Shown piece by piece: positions 4,971 through 5,818 of a DNA stretch of 5,818 nucleotides. The translations under genes and the position numbers were made by a program. The notes under the pieces were generated by a model, which was given only the letters and a program-made list of their open reading frames with translations, made no database searches and was not told where the DNA came from. Source of the stretch: an uncultured Clostridia bacterium (GTDB lineage: Bacteria > Bacillota > Clostridia > Oscillospirales > Ruminococcaceae); the NCBI GenBank assembly GCA_945867255.1, contig CAMBHV010000105.1, forward strand, positions 1-5,818, in the 5' to 3' direction. The stretch's first letter is position 1; every line of letters starts with the position of its first letter.

Positions 4971-5572
4971 AAACTGTTGCGATCACAGGCCGTTCCGGAT
5001 GCGGAAAAAGCACAGTGGCGGCATACTATCGCGGCCTTGGTTTCCCGGTGTTGGATGGGGATGCTGTGGCGCGGGACATCACGCAACCTGGAAGCCCATG
5101 TCTCCCGGCGCTGGTGCAGGCCTTTGGCAGCGACATTCTGGACGAACGCGGAATATTGCGGCGCAGCGTGTTGGCACAGCGGGCATTTCACACAAAACAA
5201 ACGGCGCAGTGCCTTACGGATATCACCCATCCCGAAATTGTACGCCGGCTTCTTGAAGGGGTTCAGAAAGCGCGTATAGCAGGCGCAAAACTTGTGTTTG
5301 TGGATGGCGCGGTGATCGTGGGCGCCAGGTTTCAGGCATATTGCGATGCCATCGTGGTAGTACGTGCGCCACAGCATGTGCTGGAACAGCGTATCATGCA
5401 ACGCGATGGTGTAAGCCTGGATGCGGCCCGCAGCCGCCTTGCAACGCAGACGCCCCAAGCCGTGCTGGATGCAGCGGCAACTTTTATTCTGGAAAATAAC
5501 AGTGATGCGCAGGCACTGGAAGCGCAGGCCCACAGCGTGCTGCAAAGGCTGCTGGAAGAGGGAACGAAATGA
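4967..5572 (+). CDS. coaE: Dephospho-CoA kinase
   Basis: This 201-residue kinase phosphorylates the 3'-hydroxyl of dephospho-CoA with ATP, the last step of coenzyme A synthesis, in the cytoplasm. The Walker A loop GRSGCGKST is at residues 8-16. DGDAVARDI (30-38) replaces the usual DADxIxR substrate motif. THPEI (87-91) is the conserved His-Pro motif. CDAIVVVRAP (126-135) is the core strand before the LID, and QRIMQRDGVSLDAARSRLATQ (141-161) is the LID region with its arginines. ILENN (174-178) is the C-terminal motif. The usual PLLFE motif is replaced by VDGAVIVG (112-119), so the expected glutamate is absent; I believe relatives share this, but that is recall. ATG 4967 overlaps the sua5 stop by four bases, and its own stop overlaps the next start in the same way, so translation probably depends on upstream flow. 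Confidence 0.92.
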   Translation: MKTVAITGRSGCGKSTVAAYYRGLGFPVLDGDAVARDITQPGSPCLPALVQAFGSDILDERGILRRSVLAQRAFHTKQTAQCLTDITHPEIVRRLLEGVQKARIAGAKLVFVDGAVIVGARFQAYCDAIVVVRAPQHVLEQRIMQRDGVSLDAARSRLATQTPQAVLDAAATFILENNSDAQALEAQAHSVLQRLLEEGTK

Positions 5573-5818
5573 GCAAACGACGCAGGCGGGTATTTCTTTT
5601 TGCACTTGCGGGCGTATGTCTGTGCATGTTTTTGTTTTTTGTACGTGTGGGTGGAGATGTCCAGCGCGCCATTTATCCGCGCACCTATCGCACATATGTG
5701 GAATACTATGCCGATAAATATGGCCTTGAGTATGCGCTGGTATATGCCATCATCAAAACAGAAAGTGGGTTCAAGCCCAATGCGCTTTCCAATGTGGGCG
5801 CACGCGGTTTGATGCAGA
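5569..5818 (+). CDS. Lytic transglycosylase, SLT family (5' part; cut by the window end)
   Basis: The first 83 residues are visible and the frame is open to the window end. A basic N-terminus (MSKRRRR) is followed by one hydrophobic segment (residues 8-25), which acts as a signal anchor or signal peptide, so the domain faces the outside of the cell. The start of a soluble lytic transglycosylase-like domain follows: YPRTYRTYVEYYADKYGLEY (36-55), ALVYAIIKTESGF (56-68) with E65 as the predicted catalytic glutamate, and NVGARGLMQ (75-83). Such enzymes cleave the MurNAc-GlcNAc bond of peptidoglycan and leave a 1,6-anhydro product. The rest of the lysozyme-like fold lies beyond the window. ATG 5569 overlaps the coaE stop (ATGA), with GGAAGAGGGAACG just upstream as RBS. 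It ends the visible operon; the link to CoA synthesis is positional, not biochemical. Confidence 0.9.
   Translation, partial: MSKRRRRVFLFALAGVCLCMFLFFVRVGGDVQRAIYPRTYRTYVEYYADKYGLEYALVYAIIKTESGFKPNALSNVGARGLMQ

Noticed and set aside
1..5818. CRISPR arrays, insertion sequences, tRNA or rRNA genes
   Set aside because: No regularly spaced repeats, transposase motifs, terminal inverted repeats or tRNA/rRNA-like sequences were seen.

Overview
The window reads as a stretch of chromosome from an anaerobic, moderately GC-rich Clostridia-type Firmicute. A gut Oscillospiraceae/Ruminococcaceae relative (Faecalibacterium/Subdoligranulum type) is my best guess. The basis is a reverse rubrerythrin, a Gx-family membrane protein, a DUF4364 protein, a DUF951 protein, strong AGGAGG ribosome binding sites and sigma-A-like promoters. 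The genus is inference. I see no phage, transposon, CRISPR, tRNA or rRNA signal.

Left part (1-1153, + strand): the 3' end of a Gx transporter-family membrane protein gene is followed by a single-gene rubrerythrin unit. That unit has a Fur/PerR-type palindrome, a near-consensus promoter with exact 17-nt spacing, a strong RBS, the rubredoxin-first (reverse) rubrerythrin, and a perfect 13-bp-stem terminator. This is the expected layout for a peroxide-inducible detoxification gene in an anaerobe.

Middle (1154-2598): a convergent gap holds a minus-strand terminator and a nested hairpin. A minus-strand DUF4364 gene follows, with its own promoter, and its start is moved to 1990 by the RBS. About 420 bases then separate its promoter from the next plus-strand promoter, and no convincing gene lies there.

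Right part (2599-5818, + strand): a compact housekeeping operon, DUF951 - prfA - sua5/tsaC - coaE - lytic transglycosylase (cut by the window end). The last four genes are joined by 4-base ATGA overlaps, which suggests translational coupling. It groups translation termination, the first step of tRNA t6A formation, the last step of coenzyme A synthesis and cell-wall turnover. These functions share no pathway and look like a growth-linked conserved cluster.

The clearest anomalies are two. First, sua5 has full family length in a single frame but carries two in-frame stops and a scrambled FWPGPLT motif, all within about 70 bases (4165-4235). This is either a sequence or assembly error or a very recent local lesion in a near-universal gene. 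Second, the palindrome at 421-439 matches the Bacillus Fur box at 13 of 14 positions and sits directly upstream of the rubrerythrin -35. I found no convincing evidence of a wholly new system.
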